Source of the DNA: Victivallales bacterium
GTDB lineage: Bacteria > Verrucomicrobiota > Lentisphaeria > Oligosphaerales > Oligosphaeraceae
Assembly: GCA_017535315.1 (NCBI GenBank)
Contig: JAFXUD010000012.1
Span: 218,573-282,572, forward strand
Direction of reading: 5' to 3'
Length of the DNA: 64,000 nt
A program made the position numbers and the translations under genes. The notes beneath the pieces were generated by a model. The model ran no database searches and was not told where the DNA came from. It worked only from the letters and a program-made list of their open reading frames with translations. Numbering within the stretch: position 1 is the first letter of the stretch; each line of letters opens with the position of its first letter. Below, one piece after another: positions 31,510 through 39,788 of this stretch.

Positions 31510-32205
31510 ATGGAGCAAGGCTGCAACATCATAGAATGCCGCGGCCTTGCCCTCGCATACGGGCAGGACACCATTTTGGCCCATGTCGATCTGGACATAA
31601 TGTCAGGGTGGCTCCTGCCCTTTGTCGGGGCGAATGGCGCTGGCAAATCAACTCTTTTCAAGGCGCTTCTGGGACTTCTTCCTCCCAGAAGCGGCGAAAT
31701 ACGCCGCCTATGGGGAAAGGCCAGGCCTGGCTATGTTCCGCAACAGCAGCACATCGACCCGATTTTCCCTGTGAATGTGCGGAGCATTGTCGGCATGGGG
31801 CTTTATCCTGAATGCGGTTTTCTTCGTCTGCTGTCAAGGGAACAAAAGGAACGGCTGGACACGACTTTGTCGCGTTTCGGACTTGCCGAACACCAGAAGA
31901 AGACCTTTGCAGAACTCTCTGGCGGTCTGCGCCAGAAGACGCTCATCGCACGGGCTGTGATTGGAAACTCGCCAATCATCTTTCTTGACGAGCCAGTGGC
32001 GGGGCTAGACGCCGCCTCTGAGGAAGCGGTCCTTGAACTGCTAATTGACCTGTGCAGAAAACAAGGCAAGACCGTTCTCATTGCCCATCATCGCCTGGAG
32101 GACCTGTCGCGTCTTTCGCCCATAGTCTGCCTGGTAGGGCATGGAAAAGCCGAGGTGCTTCCATCTGAAACGGCATACGACAGACTGCGTGGAGGCAAAT
32201 CATGA
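31510..32205 (+). CDS. znuC: Metal ABC transporter ATPase (ZnuC-like), locus B
   Basis: A 231-residue ABC ATPase with Walker A GANGAGKST, signature LSGGLRQKTLIARA, Walker B IIFLDEPVAGLD and a switch-type AHHRLED. It begins one base after the binding-protein stop, with GGAGG 9 bases upstream, and overlaps the permease start (ATGA), so the three are coupled. Confidence 0.9.
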   Translation: MEQGCNIIECRGLALAYGQDTILAHVDLDIMSGWLLPFVGANGAGKSTLFKALLGLLPPRSGEIRRLWGKARPGYVPQQQHIDPIFPVNVRSIVGMGLYPECGFLRLLSREQKERLDTTLSRFGLAEHQKKTFAELSGGLRQKTLIARAVIGNSPIIFLDEPVAGLDAASEEAVLELLIDLCRKQGKTVLIAHHRLEDLSRLSPIVCLVGHGKAEVLPSETAYDRLRGGKS

Positions 32206-33044
32206 TCACATCATTTATTGAAGTATGCAGGGTATTCCCTGTGGCGGTTTTCTGTGGCTGCCTGCTGGCTACCACATGCGGCTCTTTTGGAGTCTTCGTG
32301 CTGATGCGCCGCCTCGGCTTCATCAGCATTGCCTTGTCGGAATGCTCGGCCTGCGGCATTGCCGCCGCCTCTCTGTGCGGTTTTTCCCCTTTGACAGGTG
32401 CGACAACGATGACGCTGCTGGCCGTCTGTGCTCTTTCCACTGACTGGGACAAGCTTCGCATTCCGCGTGACGCCATCCTTGGCGCGGTGTTTGTGTTTGC
32501 ATCAGCATTGAGCGTGCTGCTGGTTTCGCGTTCTGGGATGGGGCTACTGGAGGTGAAGGCACTTCTGTACGGCGACCTGCTGCTTGCCTCGGCCCATGAC
32601 TTCATGCAGATTGCGATGATCCATATCCCGCTTCTGGCGTGTCTGCTGCTTTTCCTACGCTCGCTGCTGTTCACATTCATGGACAACGCGGGCGCAAAGG
32701 TGGCGGGCATTCCCGTGAGAGTGCTGGAGCTGGCCTTTTTTGTCGCCCTTGGCATGCTCATCTCATCAGCGGCAAAGATGGCTGGTTCGCTTCTTGTATT
32801 CTGCTATCTGGTCGTGCCTCCTGCCACAGGACTCCTGCTGTCGCGGAGGCTATGGGCAGTCATGCTCCTGACCATTCTTTGCGGTGTCGCCTCCACGCTC
32901 ATTGGCCTGACAGCTTCCTACCACTGGGATTTGGCGGGGAACCAGTGCATCATCATCGCCGCCTGTGCCCTTCTGGTGGTGCTCCCTTGCATCAAGATAC
33001 TTGTTGTGAGGCTGTTATACCAGGCTTGCAAACAGTTTTCGTAA
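32202..33044 (+). CDS. znuB: Metal ABC transporter permease (ZnuB-like), locus B
   Basis: A 280-residue ABC-3 family permease with about eight membrane helices and segments SIALSECSACGIAAASL and GMLISSAAKMAGSLLVFCYLVVPPATG. In contrast to locus A it has no C-terminal extension. Its TAA stop (33042-33044) lies inside the left arm of element R4, so the element supplies the end of the coding sequence. Confidence 0.88.
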   Translation: MITSFIEVCRVFPVAVFCGCLLATTCGSFGVFVLMRRLGFISIALSECSACGIAAASLCGFSPLTGATTMTLLAVCALSTDWDKLRIPRDAILGAVFVFASALSVLLVSRSGMGLLEVKALLYGDLLLASAHDFMQIAMIHIPLLACLLLFLRSLLFTFMDNAGAKVAGIPVRVLELAFFVALGMLISSAAKMAGSLLVFCYLVVPPATGLLLSRRLWAVMLLTILCGVASTLIGLTASYHWDLAGNQCIIIAACALLVVLPCIKILVVRLLYQACKQFS

Positions 33045-33240
33045 CTATTCAGAAGGGGTAAGCCGCGTAGCGGCGATAGAATCTAGCCGTGGGTGGAGCA
33101 AAGCCGCGTAGCGGCGAGCGAAACCCACGGACAGGCGATACCCCAGGTTCCTTTGCGCCGTGCCGCAAAGCGAAGCGGAGCGGCAAGGCGCAGAAAAGCT
33201 AACGGCTTGTGCCAATTTGATACCCTTCTGAATAGTTACC
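33041..33240 (-). repeat. Cloverleaf-type intergenic element R4
   Basis: The best-preserved copy. The closing stem is GTAACTATTCAGAAGGG at 33041-33057 with its complement ending at 33239. The arms are: GCCGC-gta-GCGGC (33062-33074); CCGTGGGT (33087-33094) with ACCCACGG (33123-33130), capped by GCCGC-gta-GCGGC (33103-33115); and TGCGCC-g-TGCCGC (33154-33166) with GCGGCA-a-GGCGCA (33180-33192). It is downstream of the zinc permease, whose stop codon it contains. Confidence 0.85.
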
Positions 33241-33297
33241 AGTTTTCATCATAAGGGATGCAAAAAAAGACTATGTCAGTTATTTAATACGAAGGCT

Positions 33298-33326
33298 TTT
33301 TGATATTTTCTAATTCTGATTACAAT
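33298..33326 (+). promoter_or_regulatory. Possible promoter of the UGSC-family gene
   Basis: TACAAT (33321-33326) is preceded by TTTTGA (17-base spacer) or TTGATA (15-base spacer). It is weaker than the other promoters in the window and placed about 70 bases before the start. Confidence 0.35.
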
Positions 33327-33395
33327 TTTGATGGGGAAGATGCGTTTATAGGCTAAAGGACAAGTCAAGGGGCAATAATCAAAAGGAGAAAAACT

Positions 33396-35567
33396 ATGAA
33401 GCGACTCATCCTGTCATTAGCATTGATTTCAGCCGCACTCCTGATTGGACAGGAGGTGGAGTGCACGGACAATGTGTGCACCATCCCGTCTTCGCAGACT
33501 GCCAGCAAGGCGGAAACGTCAACCGTGCCCGATTACATCTGCCTCTCGCCCGTCGCGGAAGTCAAGGTGGAGGCGCTGCCCCAGAAGGCACGTCTGAATA
33601 CGCTGAACGGCAAGACCATTGCGTTGGTCGGCGGAAGCTTCATGGCCTCCATAACGCATCCTGAACTGAAGCGGCTGATTCTGGCGGAATATCCAACTGC
33701 CAAGGTTTATCTCCTTAGTGAAATTGGGTCGGCAGGACCATATCCGCGCCCGGGCGTCGTGCGCAAGGAGAAGGACGAGTTCCAGCGGCGGTTGAAGGAG
33801 TACCGCGTGGATGCGGTCATTTCTGGAAATGGCGGCTGCGGTCTCTGCACTCCAAAGGAAGCAGGTAGTTGCATCGCGGCTGAGGTTCTGGGCATTCCAT
33901 CTGTGATGATTGCCGCGCCAGGCTTCGTGAAGCAGGCGAAATCGACCGCCGCCACGGCGGGCATCGGCATCCTGCGCGTCGCCGAATACCCTGGCTCCTT
34001 CGCATCCCATACACGGGAGGAGCTACTGCATAACACCCGCAAGGTCCTCTGGCCGCAGATTAAAAGGGCATTGACTGAACCGTTGCGGCAAGAGGAGGGT
34101 ACCTCCAATAATGCAGACGGCACCGCCATCGACCTCTCTGGCTCCTTCGAGGAAATCCAGAGCATTTTCCGCGATTCAGGCTGGACAGACGGTTTGCCCA
34201 TCATTCCCCCGACGGCGAAGGCCGTTGCGGAGTTTTTGAAGTTCACCGACATAAAGCCCGACTATGTAATCGGCGCAATTCCACCTGCGCAACGTTCGGT
34301 CACGGTGCGGCACGTGGCTGTGAACGGCGTGATGGCTGGCTGCCCGCCCGAGTTCATGCCTGTCCTATTGGCCTTTGCCGAAGCGATGAAAGACGGAAAC
34401 TTCCGCCGCACGCTGGTCTCCACCCACGCCTGGACGCCATACTGCTGGCTGAACGGCCCCGTCGCACGCCAGCTGGGGCTGGACAGCGGCCAGGGCGAAA
34501 TCTCCGAGCCGAAGAACGCCGTGCTTGGGCGCTTCATCAGCCTTGCGCTTCTCAACCTTGGCGGCTACAGGGTCAAGGAGAACCGCATGGGGACATTCGG
34601 TTACCTGACGCCATGGTGCCTTGTGGAGGACGACCAGGCCGCCCTATCTGTCGGCTGGAAGCCCTACCACATGCAACGTGGCTTCCAATTGAACGAATCA
34701 ACGCTTTCCGTCGCATCGGCCATCAACTGGGGGAACAACCTTGTTCCCGCCACCTCCGATGCAGTGAAAATCAAGGACATGATAGCTTGGGATGCAGTGG
34801 AGAAGCAGCAGATGGCGGTTGGCAGCGGGATGCCATGCGTCTATCGCACCTTCCTGCTCACCCCCGATGTGGCGAAGGCGCTTGGCACTGCTTATGCATC
34901 GAAGGATGCGTTGGAAAAGGCGCTGTTGGATACCGCGCGTGTACCGCTGGCGCAGAGGGCATTTGCCAACTACTGGGGCAATCCTGGCAGCTCCTTCGAT
35001 GGCGGGAAGGCCTCCCTTGCGCGCCACCAGGCGAGAATTGCGCAAGAGGAGCAGGCTACTACGACCGCAACGCCGCCTTGGCTGGAATGGACTGGTGCGA
35101 AGAACATTGAGACCGTGCCAACCATGCAGGAGGGCAAGAGTATCTTCCTGGTCACTGGAGACCCGACTCGCAACAAGGAGCTGTGCCTTCCTGGCGGCGG
35201 CTCCGCCACCGTGAAAATCGATTTGCCTGCGGCATGGGATGCACTGATGGCTGAACGCGGATACAAGCCACTCGCCAGCTTCTACTTGAAATCGGACTTG
35301 AGGCCTGATCGTCCCAAAGCACTTCCCAAAGGTTACTCCAGGCCAGGCGTGCGCGGCGACAGACAGGAGGGCAATGCACACCAACAGGGCGGTTACTCTA
35401 GGCCAGGCGGGCGTGGTGACAGGCAGGAGGGCAATGCGCCCCAAAAGGGCTACTCTAGGCCTGGCGGGCAAGGTGAAAGAAACGACAACAAACCGTCTCA
35501 AGGAGGAAATGGGAGAAATGGAGGTAATGGCAGGAATAACCAGCGTAGAAGGAACAATCAGCAATAG
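33396..35567 (+). CDS. Secreted UGSC-family protein with Arg/Gly repeat tail
   Basis: A 723-residue protein with signal peptide MKRLILSLALISAALLIG. Residues about 65-230 resemble the UGSC (seleno)protein domain, with the redox motif GGCGLCT at 146-152; Cys148 stands where selenoprotein members have Sec. Residues about 245-600 hold the companion domain (SGWTDGLPIIPPT, VAVNGVMAGCPPEFMPVL). The last 80 residues are low-complexity Arg/Gly/Asn, with three copies of GYSRPGGRGDRQEGNA-like units. The reaction of this family is not established to my knowledge. An exported, tailed form is unusual. AAAAGGAG supports the start. It lies 12 bases before the sigma-factor gene. Confidence 0.68.
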   Translation: MKRLILSLALISAALLIGQEVECTDNVCTIPSSQTASKAETSTVPDYICLSPVAEVKVEALPQKARLNTLNGKTIALVGGSFMASITHPELKRLILAEYPTAKVYLLSEIGSAGPYPRPGVVRKEKDEFQRRLKEYRVDAVISGNGGCGLCTPKEAGSCIAAEVLGIPSVMIAAPGFVKQAKSTAATAGIGILRVAEYPGSFASHTREELLHNTRKVLWPQIKRALTEPLRQEEGTSNNADGTAIDLSGSFEEIQSIFRDSGWTDGLPIIPPTAKAVAEFLKFTDIKPDYVIGAIPPAQRSVTVRHVAVNGVMAGCPPEFMPVLLAFAEAMKDGNFRRTLVSTHAWTPYCWLNGPVARQLGLDSGQGEISEPKNAVLGRFISLALLNLGGYRVKENRMGTFGYLTPWCLVEDDQAALSVGWKPYHMQRGFQLNESTLSVASAINWGNNLVPATSDAVKIKDMIAWDAVEKQQMAVGSGMPCVYRTFLLTPDVAKALGTAYASKDALEKALLDTARVPLAQRAFANYWGNPGSSFDGGKASLARHQARIAQEEQATTTATPPWLEWTGAKNIETVPTMQEGKSIFLVTGDPTRNKELCLPGGGSATVKIDLPAAWDALMAERGYKPLASFYLKSDLRPDRPKALPKGYSRPGVRGDRQEGNAHQQGGYSRPGGRGDRQEGNAPQKGYSRPGGQGERNDNKPSQGGNGRNGGNGRNNQRRRNNQQ
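35326..35490 (+). repeat. 57-60 bp tandem repeats in the UGSC-family tail
   Basis: Three copies starting near 35328, 35388 and 35445 encode GYSRPG-x-RGDRQEGNA-type units of 19-20 residues. The third is partly degraded. A basic RNRR/NNQ-rich end follows. Confidence 0.7.
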
Positions 35568-35579
35568 GAAGGGAGGCTT

Positions 35580-36173
35580 ATGGAATTGGAAGAGTGCAAG
35601 GAAAAATGGGCCAGGTTGTTTGAGGAATACAAAGGGCAGCTTCTACGCCTTGCAAAAAGGAATATTCCTACTGTGATGCAACGACGGATGGGGGAGGAGG
35701 ACATCTTTCAGATGGCGCTGGTGGCAGCCATGGACAGGATTGAGTTTTTGGAGAACAATCCTGAAGTCCCGCCGTACATGAAGCTGAGGATGATATTGCT
35801 TCAGACAGTGACTGACCAGATACGGAGGAATCTCCTTGCCCAGAAACGCAATGCATACGCAGAGGTTGAAATAAATGATACGGTCAGCACCCAGACGAAG
35901 GCGCAGCTCAGTTGGAACATGCTGGCTGACAGCATTACCTCGCCTGCATCGAGATTGGGACGCGAAGAACGCTATGCCCAGGTAAGGCAGGCAATTGACG
36001 CTTTACCTGAAAATGACAGGCAAATTATTCAGCTAAGGAACTTTGATGGAATGAACAATGCTGAATGTGCCCAGATACTGAATTTGGAACAGAAGGCGGC
36101 GAGTATAAGATATGTAAGGGCATTGCAGCGACTCAAGGATATTTTGGTACAATTCTCTGAATTCAGGCAATGA
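35580..36173 (+). CDS. ECF-type RNA polymerase sigma factor
   Basis: A 197-residue sigma factor. Region 2 spans about 15-85 (ARLFEEYKGQLLRLAKRNI, GEEDIFQMALVAAMDRIEF). Region 4 spans about 135-190 (AIDALPENDRQIIQLRNF, NNAECAQILNLEQKAASIRYVRAL). No anti-sigma factor is adjacent. Instead a Ser/Thr kinase overlaps its stop (ATGA), the sigma-kinase pairing common in planctomycetes and related PVC bacteria, where phosphorylation is thought to control the sigma factor. GGGAGG precedes the ATG. Confidence 0.85.
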   Translation: MELEECKEKWARLFEEYKGQLLRLAKRNIPTVMQRRMGEEDIFQMALVAAMDRIEFLENNPEVPPYMKLRMILLQTVTDQIRRNLLAQKRNAYAEVEINDTVSTQTKAQLSWNMLADSITSPASRLGREERYAQVRQAIDALPENDRQIIQLRNFDGMNNAECAQILNLEQKAASIRYVRALQRLKDILVQFSEFRQ

Positions 36174-38371
36174 ACAACACACTGGATGAAATCATTGAAA
36201 AATACATTGAGCAGCGCCGTCAGGGCAAAGTGCAGCAGATAAATGACTTTGCAAAACAATATCCCGAGCATGAGGCTGAACTCAATGAATTGCTACCTCT
36301 GGTGGCGGATGTGGAGAATATGGCCGACACAGACCTCGCCTATGAAGAAACTCAGTCCATGCCAGATTTCGACCAGGAAGGTTTCCATATCCTGCGTAAA
36401 ATTGGCAACGGCGGAATGGGTTGTGTGTATGAAGCCGTTCAAACTGCATTGAACAGGCGTGTCGCAATCAAGACATTGCTTTCGGAATCAACTCTCTCAC
36501 AGGAGGATATAGAGCAGTTTGAGAATGAGGCAAAGGCTATTGCGCGTCTGTACCATCCAGGAATAGTGCAGGTCTATAGCGCGGGGCGTGGCGGCAATGG
36601 GCTATGCTTCTATGCAATGGAACTCATTCAAGGCGGGGAACTTGCCTACAAGTCCTTCGACAACCTGCGACAAACCGCTCAAATCGGCCTGGAGGCGGCG
36701 GAAGCACTGGCATACGCACACCGATGCGGCATCCTGCATCGGGACATCAAACCAGGAAACATTCTGCTGGATCAGGAAGGGCATGTGCATATCAGCGACT
36801 TCGGACTGGCCTCAATACTGAATGGAATTGACGAGCAACAGCCTTTCACGGGTGGTACGTTGCGGTATATGGCACCTGAAAGATTGCGGGACGGTATTTG
36901 CACTGCTGCCAGCGACCAATACGCCTTGGGTCTGACATTGTTGGAAATGGTTAATGACGCGCCCGCCTTCCAGGCCCATACTCTGAATGAACTGGAAACT
37001 AAGATAGTGAATGGAGAAGTGCCGCCGCTGGTCTGCAAGTCCCGCGAATTCAAGGCCATTATCGCAAAAAGCGTGTCCAAGAATCCCGAAGAGAGATACT
37101 CCACCTTGGATGAAATGGCGGAAGATTTGCGGAACTTCCTGGAAAAGAGACCAGTAAATGCCGCGCGGCCAAATCTGGCAAAGCGAATGGCATTGTGGGC
37201 AAGGCGTAATCCAGCACTGGCATTTGCCGTATTTGCCGCATGCATGGCAAGCATCTTTTTGGTGCTGTCATTGATTGTCGGGTATTATAACACACGAAAC
37301 GCCTTGACAAAGTCCCGTGAAAATGCCGAAAATGCGGAGCTGGCACTACAAAAAGTGTTTTCTTTTGTTGAAGAACGCCCCCCATCAACGAGCATGAGCA
37401 AGCTGTTGAGCTTGTTGCTGCCCTATTATCAGTTTTCATTGGAGCAAGGAGAACAATCATCTGAAAAGATGCTAAAGGCCTGGCGTGTCATAGGCAGCCA
37501 TTCCATGAGGACGCATGATATGGATTTGGCCGAGAATGCGTTCCGCAATATGTTGGCACACAGAGAGACACCTGACGTGATGAACAGTTTGGCATCCATC
37601 CTGCGCCGTACAGAGCGTCTGGAAGAAGCCAATGGCTTGCAGGTGCGTGTCTTGGAGAAATACGCTGCTTCCAATGTTTTGTCAGAGAGGCTGGAGGCGT
37701 TTCTTGCAATGAAAGCACTTGCCGAGGCTGATTATGGAGAATGTGACAGAGGCAAGGCTTTTGTTTATTTAAAAGGGTTGTTGGATGAGGAGCCAGACAA
37801 TCCAACCCTGCGTTTCCAGTATGCCAGGCTTTTGGATGAATATGGCGACAAGTTGGAACGGCTGGATATCAGGAAAACCAAAATCCAGGCATTGGAATTA
37901 CTGACAGATTTGACGGTAAGGAATCCAGAACAGCCCGAATATGCAGTGGCTTTTCTAGACCTATTGGAGAAAATGCTGAAACGCGGTGTCAATGCTATTG
38001 ATGAGGAGAAGATTACGCTGGCAACCGATGTGTCCGAGCGTTTGCTGATAACATTCCACAATATTCCAGAGGCGGTAAAGGCGGCGGTTGCATTCAGAAG
38101 CACCTACATCAATGTTCTTCGGCAAAAGCACCTTCAAGTGGAGTTCATCAGAGAGAGGGAACGCTTGATTACCCTGCTTCGTGGGAATTACTTTTCAGAG
38201 GACACTCCCAATGAATTGAAGGAGGTGCTACTACGCATGCAACTGTCGCAGTTGAAGTGGGCACAGAAAGAAAACAAACCAGGCATTGAAAGGCGTATCA
38301 AGGAGATAAGGGAAGAACTTGATTTCTATGACGGCCCCAGCAAGGAGCACTTCCTCAAAAATCTGGAGTGA
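36170..38371 (+). CDS. Membrane-anchored Ser/Thr protein kinase with TPR-like C-terminus
   Basis: A 733-residue kinase of the bacterial PknB type. The glycine loop is IGNGGMGCVYEA near 78-89, the ATP-binding Lys lies in RRVAIKTLL, the catalytic loop is HRDIKPGN near 190, and DFG and APE-like (MAPERL) motifs follow. One membrane helix (AFAVFAACMASIFLVLSLIVG) near 350 separates the cytoplasmic kinase from about 360 residues of helical, TPR-like repeats outside. Coupling to the ECF sigma gene suggests it gates that regulator. It is the last gene before a convergent cluster. Confidence 0.9.
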   Translation: MNNTLDEIIEKYIEQRRQGKVQQINDFAKQYPEHEAELNELLPLVADVENMADTDLAYEETQSMPDFDQEGFHILRKIGNGGMGCVYEAVQTALNRRVAIKTLLSESTLSQEDIEQFENEAKAIARLYHPGIVQVYSAGRGGNGLCFYAMELIQGGELAYKSFDNLRQTAQIGLEAAEALAYAHRCGILHRDIKPGNILLDQEGHVHISDFGLASILNGIDEQQPFTGGTLRYMAPERLRDGICTAASDQYALGLTLLEMVNDAPAFQAHTLNELETKIVNGEVPPLVCKSREFKAIIAKSVSKNPEERYSTLDEMAEDLRNFLEKRPVNAARPNLAKRMALWARRNPALAFAVFAACMASIFLVLSLIVGYYNTRNALTKSRENAENAELALQKVFSFVEERPPSTSMSKLLSLLLPYYQFSLEQGEQSSEKMLKAWRVIGSHSMRTHDMDLAENAFRNMLAHRETPDVMNSLASILRRTERLEEANGLQVRVLEKYAASNVLSERLEAFLAMKALAEADYGECDRGKAFVYLKGLLDEEPDNPTLRFQYARLLDEYGDKLERLDIRKTKIQALELLTDLTVRNPEQPEYAVAFLDLLEKMLKRGVNAIDEEKITLATDVSERLLITFHNIPEAVKAAVAFRSTYINVLRQKHLQVEFIRERERLITLLRGNYFSEDTPNELKEVLLRMQLSQLKWAQKENKPGIERRIKEIREELDFYDGPSKEHFLKNLE

Positions 38372-38401
38372 CTATTGAGGTAAGTTCAAAACTGTAGCAA
38401 A

Positions 38402-39751
38402 TTATCTCTCGAATGCCATAAGTACACGTCCTGATTGAGGTATTACCTCAACTTTGAATCTACTGTATTTTTCACGGAAGGCTTTGCACAGGTTTTCCAA
38501 GGTCCAATCCTGGAAGATTTCCTCTCTTCCGCGTATAAGCCTCTGCGTCTGCACGTCTTCCAACGGTACGAACTCCACTAGCACCCTTGGAGCAAGCCTG
38601 TCGAACAAAGAGACTATTTGTCCAAGGGACCAGTTTCCAGAAATGCGCAGATGGTGAAGCAAAGCAAGCCCCAGTACGCAATCGGCCTTGGTACGCTTTA
38701 GGAAGGAATCGCGCTCGTTGTTAAGAACGCCGATATCTGGCGAAGGATTGTTGAGGTCAAGCAGCATCGGTTGTATGTTGGAAGCTTGCGTTTTGCCAAG
38801 CTGAAACAGTGCCTCAACTGCTCGTGCGTCATAATCAGCGGCTATGACAGTGTCGGCATGTTCCGCAGTGATCTGTGTAAAGACGCCGCAATTCGCCCCC
38901 AGGTCAATGCAGCGTTTGACTTTTTCCTTGGAACAAAACTCCATTACCGCCTGTTTCTTGTATTCAAAGCTTTCCTTGGAATAGCTGTTGTCGTTATAGT
39001 ATTGCGCCCATTCCGTGGCTTGTTTCGGTGCTTTGAGCGATGACAGCCAGCCTTTTATATTTTCCAACAGGGCAAGCAGACGTTTCTTCGGTAGCTGTGA
39101 GGTTTTCTGCGAGGCTTTATCCGAAGAGTATTTCTGCTCGAATAGTGCGTGTAAGTGAATGTGAAGCAGACTATTAGGCTGAAGCCAAGTGTACCATGGA
39201 AGCAGGTGGGAACCTAAATCCAGAGGAATACCGCCGATGTCCTCGCGCAGAAGCCCCAGGCAACGCAAATCCACCTTTTGCATCAGCAGGAGTGGCACGA
39301 TGAATTGCATGGTGAACTGTCGATATGCCCGCCAGGGCATCCCGTCATGGTATATCTCAAAAGAAGTGTGATCCAGGAAGATAGGATGGCATTTGTGGAA
39401 CGCGACATTGAATGCACTGGCATCTTTGAGTATCATTTCGCAGGACAACGCCTCCTGCATCAGCTCTATCGTAAGCAACGCCGCCTCCTTGAGCTGGCTA
39501 AAACACCATTCGTATGGATAGGTGACGAAAGGAAGCCGAGATAGGTGAAGAACTGGCCCCAGCTCATTCTCCCCATCGACCGTGAAGGCAGCCATTTTGC
39601 CCTGTGATATCAGGTGTTCGCCGATTCCTGACTGCTGGAAATGCGTGAAGGCCTCCTTTCCCGCTGGAAGAATCTGTCGATACAGTTCGCCATCCCTTTC
39701 AAAGACGTAACCTGCGGGATCTCTGAATGAAGAGGTCAGTTTAGCATCCAT
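38402..39751 (-). CDS. SAM-dependent methyltransferase (NoeA-like, two-part)
   Basis: A protein of about 449 residues from the ATG at 39751, preceded by AAGGAGCG. The N-terminal half (to about 240) resembles the accessory part of nodulation-type methyltransferases (AGYVFERDGELYRQI, LKDASAFNVAFHKCHPIFLD). The C-terminal half is a Rossmann methyltransferase with motif I RCIDLGANCGVF, TVIAADYDARAVE and LGLALLHHLRISGN. The substrate is unknown, probably a surface glycan or lipid intermediate. It follows the sulfatase-fold gene by 37 bases and forms a cassette with it and the mini membrane protein. Confidence 0.75.
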   Translation of the reverse strand: MDAKLTSSFRDPAGYVFERDGELYRQILPAGKEAFTHFQQSGIGEHLISQGKMAAFTVDGENELGPVLHLSRLPFVTYPYEWCFSQLKEAALLTIELMQEALSCEMILKDASAFNVAFHKCHPIFLDHTSFEIYHDGMPWRAYRQFTMQFIVPLLLMQKVDLRCLGLLREDIGGIPLDLGSHLLPWYTWLQPNSLLHIHLHALFEQKYSSDKASQKTSQLPKKRLLALLENIKGWLSSLKAPKQATEWAQYYNDNSYSKESFEYKKQAVMEFCSKEKVKRCIDLGANCGVFTQITAEHADTVIAADYDARAVEALFQLGKTQASNIQPMLLDLNNPSPDIGVLNNERDSFLKRTKADCVLGLALLHHLRISGNWSLGQIVSLFDRLAPRVLVEFVPLEDVQTQRLIRGREEIFQDWTLENLCKAFREKYSRFKVEVIPQSGRVLMAFER

Positions 39752-39788
39752 TTTTATCGCTCCTTGTCTCAGTGAGGTTTTCTGGAGT

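Noticed and set aside
33825..33855. Selenocysteine in the UGSC-family protein
   Set aside because: The codon at the Sec position is a normal Cys codon and there is no in-frame TGA.
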